A stretch of 9,738 bases of DNA, taken from contig CALPSU020000075.1 of assembly GCA_943326315.2 (NCBI GenBank), positions 1 to 9,738 of the forward strand, read 5' to 3'. Shown here piece after piece: positions 6,674 through 9,738 of this stretch (its first letter is position 1; every line of letters begins with the position of its first letter). A program made the translations under genes and the position numbers. Under the pieces are notes generated by a model, which searched no databases, was not told the DNA's origin, and saw only the letters and a program-made list of their open reading frames with translations. The stretch is from Chryseobacterium gleum (GTDB taxonomy: Bacteria; Bacteroidota; Bacteroidia; Flavobacteriales_D; Crocinitomicaceae).

Positions 6674-7450
6674 ATGGAGGAAAATTCTGAAAATTTAATT
6701 CGATTAAATAAAGCTATCAGTGATACTGGTTTTTGTTCTCGAAGAGGTGCAGATAAAATAATCGAGGAAGGTCGGGTTTTATTGAATGGTAAAATTGGTT
6801 CTTTGGGTGATAAAGTAATGCCAAATGATGAGATTGTTATCGACGGGAAAATTTTAGCAAGAAATTCTAAATTAGTATACATAGCTTTTAACAAACCAGT
6901 TGGAATAACATGCACTACAGAGCACGATATTGAAGGAAATATTATTGATTTTATCAACCATAAGGAAAGAATATTTCCAATTGGACGTTTAGATAAACCA
7001 TCAGAAGGATTAATCTTCTTGACAAACGATGGAGATATTGTAAACAAAATTCTTCGCGCTGGAAACAATCATGAAAAAGAATATGCCGTAATGGTTCATA
7101 AGCCAATAACGGAAGATTTCATTTATCAAATGAGTAACGGAATACCCATTTTAGATACTATTACACAAAAATGTTTTGTTGAACAAGAAAGTGAATTTGT
7201 ATTTAAAATAATTCTTACGCAAGGATTGAATCGTCAAATTCGTAGAATGTGTGATTATTTAGGTTACAAAGTTTATAGATTAAAACGATTAAGAATAATG
7301 AACGTAACTTTAGACGGTATTTCTCCTGGTAAATGGAGAGATTTAACTGATAATGAATTAACTGAAATTAAAAAATTAGTTTCAAATTCAATTAAAACAG
7401 AAGAAGGATCTTTCTTAAATGACGATTTACAAGATGATCAATTTGAATAA
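6674..7450 (+). CDS. rluF: 23S rRNA pseudouridine synthase RluF
   Basis: The product isomerises a specific uridine of 23S rRNA (U2604 in E. coli numbering) to pseudouridine. The 258-residue protein has an N-terminal S4 RNA-binding domain (about residues 9-60, with LNKAISDTGFCSRRGADKII and GRVLLNGK) followed by the RsuA/RluB/E/F-type catalytic domain. The catalytic loop is GRLDKPSEGLIFLTNDGD (104-121), with Asp107 as nucleophile. The RluF-type stretches NKILRAGNNHEKEY (124-137), GLNRQIRRMCDYLGY (184-198) and RIMNVTLDGI (207-216) closely resemble E. coli RluF and separate it from RsuA, RluB and RluE. It lacks most of the C-terminal extension of the 290-residue E. coli protein and ends in a short acidic tail (243-258). 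The start is 14 bases after the dbpA stop, so the two are almost certainly co-transcribed; both act on the same part of 23S rRNA. No terminator hairpin is evident after it. Confidence 0.93.
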   Translation: MEENSENLIRLNKAISDTGFCSRRGADKIIEEGRVLLNGKIGSLGDKVMPNDEIVIDGKILARNSKLVYIAFNKPVGITCTTEHDIEGNIIDFINHKERIFPIGRLDKPSEGLIFLTNDGDIVNKILRAGNNHEKEYAVMVHKPITEDFIYQMSNGIPILDTITQKCFVEQESEFVFKIILTQGLNRQIRRMCDYLGYKVYRLKRLRIMNVTLDGISPGKWRDLTDNELTEIKKLVSNSIKTEEGSFLNDDLQDDQFE

Positions 7451-7465
7451 TTATGTGGATCTAAT

Positions 7466-7515
7466 TTTTATTAAATTATTTATAGTTCACAAAATAAAAC
7501 CTTTTATTAAATTAT
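7466..7515 (+). repeat. Exact 14-base direct repeat in the gap before the acyl-CoA dehydrogenase
   Basis: TTTTATTAAATTAT occurs at 7466-7479 and again at 7502-7515, 36 bases apart start to start. The second copy ends just before the possible -7 box at 7519. It could be a paired operator site or simply AT-rich coincidence; no dyad symmetry strong enough to decide. Confidence 0.35.
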
Positions 7516-7518
7516 CCG

Positions 7519-7526
7519 TATCTTAG
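7519..7526 (+). promoter_or_regulatory. Possible -7 promoter box (TATCTTAG) for the acyl-CoA dehydrogenase
   Basis: TATCTTAG differs from the Bacteroidota consensus TAnnTTTG at one base and lies 24 bases before the start codon at 7551, in the only gap that could hold this gene's promoter. There is no clear -33 TTTG element. The call is tentative. Confidence 0.3.
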
Positions 7527-7550
7527 GAAATAAAGAAAAACATACATATT

Positions 7551-9341
7551 ATGTCTATAGAAAAAATCAAGACGATCAAAGGAGGTGAATTTTTAATTCG
7601 TTCAACAAAACCAAGTGAGATTTTCACACCAGAAGAATGGACAGAAGAGCATTTAATGATTGCTCAAATGTGTGATGATTTTATTAATCAAGAAGTTTAT
7701 CCAGTAATTGATAGAATTGATGCTATGGAATCTGGTTTAATGGTTTCTTTATTGGATAAAGCTGGTGAATTAGGTATGCTTGGAATGTCTGTACCTGAAG
7801 AATTAGGAGGTATGGGAGTTGATTTCAAAACTTCCCTTTTAGCAACAGAGCATTTAGGTAAAGGACATTCTTTTTCTGTAGCATATGGTGCACATACAGG
7901 AATTGGCTCATTACCTTTGTTGTATTACGGAACGGAAGCTCAAAAAGCAAAATATATTCCTTTATTAGCTACTGGAGAATGGAAAGCATCCTATTGTTTA
8001 ACTGAACCTAATGCAGGATCTGATGCAAATTCAGGAAAAACAAAAGCAACACTTTCACCAGACGGAAAACATTATGTTATTACGGGTCAGAAAATGTGGA
8101 TAACAAATGGTGGTTTTGCTGATTTAATGACTGTTTTTGCAAAGATTGATGAGGATAAAAATTTATCTGCATTTTTAGTAGAGGCTAAGTCAGAAGGGGT
8201 AACTTTAAATCCTGAAGAAAAGAAAATGGGGATTAAAGGATCTTCAACTCGTCAGGTATTCTATAATAATGTTAAAGTTCCAGTTGAAAACATGTTAAGT
8301 GTTCGTGAAGCTGGATTCAAAATTGCACTTAATATATTAAATATTGGTCGTATTAAATTAGCGGCTGGTGTTATGGGAGGTGCAAAAGCTACGATTGTTG
8401 ATTCTGTTAAATACGCTGGAGAGAGAGAGCAATTTGGAAAGAACTTAAATAAGTATGGCGCTATTCGTTATAAATTAGCCGAACAAGCGATTCGTACTTT
8501 TGTTGTAGAATCTGCAACATATAGAGCAGGACAAAATATTGATGATGCGATTAAAAGTCACATGACGGATGGTCTATCAAAAGAAGAATCGACTTTAAAA
8601 GGAATAGAAGATTATGCAATTGAATGTGCAATTTTAAAAGTTGCAGGTTCAGAATGTTTAGATTATGTTTCAGATGAAGCTGTTCAAATTTATGGAGGGA
8701 TGGGGTATTCTGCTGAATCTCCAGTTGAAAAAGCATACCGTGATTCTAGAATAAATAGAATTTTTGAAGGAACAAATGAAATCAACAGAATGTTAATTGT
8801 TGATATGCTTATTCGTAAAGCAATGAAAGGAGAATTAGATTTAATGGGCCCTGCAATGAAAGTAGCAGGTGAGTTAATGAGTATTCCTGAAGTTGGTGAA
8901 GAGATAGAAGGAGTTTTTGCAAATGAATACAAATATCTTGAAGGATACAAAAAAGCAGTTTTAATGATTGCTGGTTCTGCTGTTCAAAAATTGATGCAAA
9001 CATTATCAAAAGAACAAGAAGTATTAATGAATATCGCAGATATTGTAATATTGATTTACCAAGCTGAATCTGTTTTATTAAGAGTTGATAAAATGGTTCA
9101 AGAAAAAGGAGAAGCAACTGCTGCTGCACAAATTGCTATAGTTAAAACATTCTTCTACGACGCTTCTTCTAAAATAGAGAAAGCAGGTAAGGATGCGTTA
9201 AATACGTTTACGGATGGAGATGAATTAAGAATGATGTTAATGGGATTAAAACGATTTACGAAAACAGAAGCGTTTAATCCTAGAGATTCGAGACATTTAA
9301 TTGCTTCTAAAATGATTGAATCAAACGGATATTGTTTCTAA
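7551..9341 (+). CDS. Acyl-CoA dehydrogenase, long form with C-terminal helical extension
   Basis: An FAD-dependent cytoplasmic enzyme that oxidises acyl-CoA to trans-2-enoyl-CoA, the first step of beta-oxidation, passing electrons to electron-transfer flavoprotein. Of 596 residues, ~28-420 form the standard ACAD fold: helical N-terminal domain, beta-barrel with CLTEPNAGSDANSG (149-162) and QKMWITNGG (180-188), then the C-terminal helical domain with REQFGKNLNKYGAIRYKLAE (292-311) and AVQIYGGMGYSAESPVEKAYRD (377-398). FEGTNEINR (405-413) carries the expected catalytic base, Glu406, in the position used by medium- and very-long-chain enzymes. Residues ~425-596 are an extra, mostly helical region, an architecture shared with VLCAD/ACAD9 and common in Bacteroidota; it suggests, but does not prove, long-chain substrates and dimerisation or membrane association. 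No enoyl-CoA hydratase, thiolase or ETF gene is adjacent. The gene appears monocistronic: an ~100-base gap before it and a strong terminator after it. Confidence 0.93.
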   Translation: MSIEKIKTIKGGEFLIRSTKPSEIFTPEEWTEEHLMIAQMCDDFINQEVYPVIDRIDAMESGLMVSLLDKAGELGMLGMSVPEELGGMGVDFKTSLLATEHLGKGHSFSVAYGAHTGIGSLPLLYYGTEAQKAKYIPLLATGEWKASYCLTEPNAGSDANSGKTKATLSPDGKHYVITGQKMWITNGGFADLMTVFAKIDEDKNLSAFLVEAKSEGVTLNPEEKKMGIKGSSTRQVFYNNVKVPVENMLSVREAGFKIALNILNIGRIKLAAGVMGGAKATIVDSVKYAGEREQFGKNLNKYGAIRYKLAEQAIRTFVVESATYRAGQNIDDAIKSHMTDGLSKEESTLKGIEDYAIECAILKVAGSECLDYVSDEAVQIYGGMGYSAESPVEKAYRDSRINRIFEGTNEINRMLIVDMLIRKAMKGELDLMGPAMKVAGELMSIPEVGEEIEGVFANEYKYLEGYKKAVLMIAGSAVQKLMQTLSKEQEVLMNIADIVILIYQAESVLLRVDKMVQEKGEATAAAQIAIVKTFFYDASSKIEKAGKDALNTFTDGDELRMMLMGLKRFTKTEAFNPRDSRHLIASKMIESNGYCF

Positions 9342-9361
9342 AAATACAATTTAATTTTTTC

Positions 9362-9391
9362 AAAAGCCCTCTGAATTTGAGGGCTTTTTTT
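9362..9391 (+). terminator. Intrinsic terminator after the acyl-CoA dehydrogenase, possibly bidirectional
   Basis: AAAAGCCCTC (9362-9371) pairs perfectly with GAGGGCTTTT (9379-9388) around a 7-base loop, and the right arm runs into a T tract ending at 9391. This is a textbook Rho-independent terminator 20 bases after the stop codon. Its T tract abuts the stop codon (9390-9392) of the convergent minus-strand gene. Read on the minus strand the hairpin is followed by only four T's and then GAAAAAATT, so termination in that direction would be weaker. Confidence 0.9.
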
Positions 9392-9738
9392 ATTTCATAT
9401 AATTTCTATAAAAGTCTTCCGTAGAAAATGTTTTACCTCCCATTGAAACAGAGTTAACTTCAGTTGATACTAAAAAGCGAACAATAACATGTCTGCTTTT
9501 TTCGTCGTTGTTAATTAATTTTATTGTTACTTCCTCTTTAGATTCATCATAAGAAACTGTAAAATAGATAGTGTAATATTTAGCGCTTTGTTCTACCGAA
9601 GCCAGTGTCGTTCCTTTGGGTAAAATAAATTTGTAAATCCCATTTTCCTTACTTGTGTTGATTTCCGTCAAATTATTGGCGATAGCAGTTTTAGCACTTT
9701 CTTGTGAAAAAGAATTCGTATATATTCCTAGAAATAAT
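9390..9738 (-). CDS. Small, probably exported protein of unknown function (5' end beyond window)
   Basis: The minus-strand frame ends with TAA at 9392-9390 and stays open to the right edge, giving about 115 residues. The visible N-terminal part, LFLGIYTNSFSQESA, looks like the hydrophobic core and cleavage region of a signal peptide, so the true start is probably only a few codons beyond 9738; a TTG at 9671 could open a 93-residue version but would discard this signal. After a short helical-looking stretch (TAIANNLTEINTSKENG) the protein has alternating beta-strand patterns: YKFILPKGTTLASVEQSAKY, YTIYFTVSYDESKEEVTIKL and RHVIVRFLVSTEVNSVS, then STEDFYRNYMK at the C-terminus. I recognise no family or catalytic motif. 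It converges on the acyl-CoA dehydrogenase and shares its terminator region. The reading frame and likely export are fairly secure; the function is open. Confidence 0.7.
   Translation of the reverse strand, partial: LFLGIYTNSFSQESAKTAIANNLTEINTSKENGIYKFILPKGTTLASVEQSAKYYTIYFTVSYDESKEEVTIKLINNDEKSRHVIVRFLVSTEVNSVSMGGKTFSTEDFYRNYMK

Noticed and set aside
6661..7068. Minus-strand open frame of 135 codons inside rluF
   Set aside because: It is the antisense of a clearly conserved gene, and its translation shows no recognisable motif.
8551..9129. Several overlapping minus-strand open frames within the acyl-CoA dehydrogenase
   Set aside because: Leu/Gln/His-rich low-complexity translations typical of antisense reading of an AT-rich coding gene; the plus strand is a complete enzyme here.

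Overview
The window is AT-rich (roughly one third G+C by eye) and looks like chromosome of a Bacteroidota, most likely order Flavobacteriales. The grounds are a TonB-dependent receptor of the outer-membrane beta-barrel family, A-rich leaders without Shine-Dalgarno sequences in front of nearly every gene, a TAnnTTTG-type promoter box, a roughly 600-residue acyl-CoA dehydrogenase typical of the group, and a GC-rich intergenic repeat pair of a kind I recall from this phylum. I cannot name the genus.

Layout. (1) Bases 1-1538, minus strand: the first ~512 residues of a TonB-dependent receptor that runs off the left edge. (2) Bases 1539-1732: a divergent intergenic stretch. (3) Bases 1733-3643, plus strand: a stand-alone ADP-dependent NAD(P)H-hydrate dehydratase followed after 24 bases by an AI-2E-family membrane protein, probably co-transcribed. 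(4) Bases 3644-3810: a promoter-bearing gap whose leader can fold in two mutually exclusive ways. (5) Bases 3811-7450, plus strand: three RNA-metabolism genes, an RhlE-like DEAD-box helicase, a DbpA-like helicase with DEFD in motif II and a C-terminal DbpA RNA-binding domain, and RluF, a 23S rRNA pseudouridine synthase. The last two are 14 bases apart and almost certainly one operon. The two helicases are separated by 230 bases holding a tandem 14-mer and a GC-rich inverted repeat pair. (6) Bases 7551-9341, plus strand: a 596-residue acyl-CoA dehydrogenase, apparently monocistronic, closed by a strong hairpin terminator at 9362-9391. (7) Bases 9390-9738, minus strand: a small convergent gene of unknown function, probably exported, whose start lies just beyond the right edge.

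How they fit together. The clearest functional grouping is ribosome/RNA maintenance. DbpA-type helicases act on 23S rRNA near the peptidyl transferase centre through hairpin 92, and RluF modifies a uridine in the same region of 23S rRNA, so the dbpA-rluF pair makes sense as a 50S maturation unit, with the RhlE-like helicase as neighbour. The hydrate dehydratase (metabolite repair), the transporter-like protein, the acyl-CoA dehydrogenase (fatty acid oxidation) and the TonB receptor have no evident link to one another.

I found no defence system, CRISPR array, prophage, transposase or tRNA/rRNA gene, and no convincing new multi-gene system. The points most worth a second look are the GC-rich inverted repeat in front of dbpA, the DEFD helicase/RluF pairing, the hydrate dehydratase without its epimerase domain, and the alternative folds in the rhlE leader.
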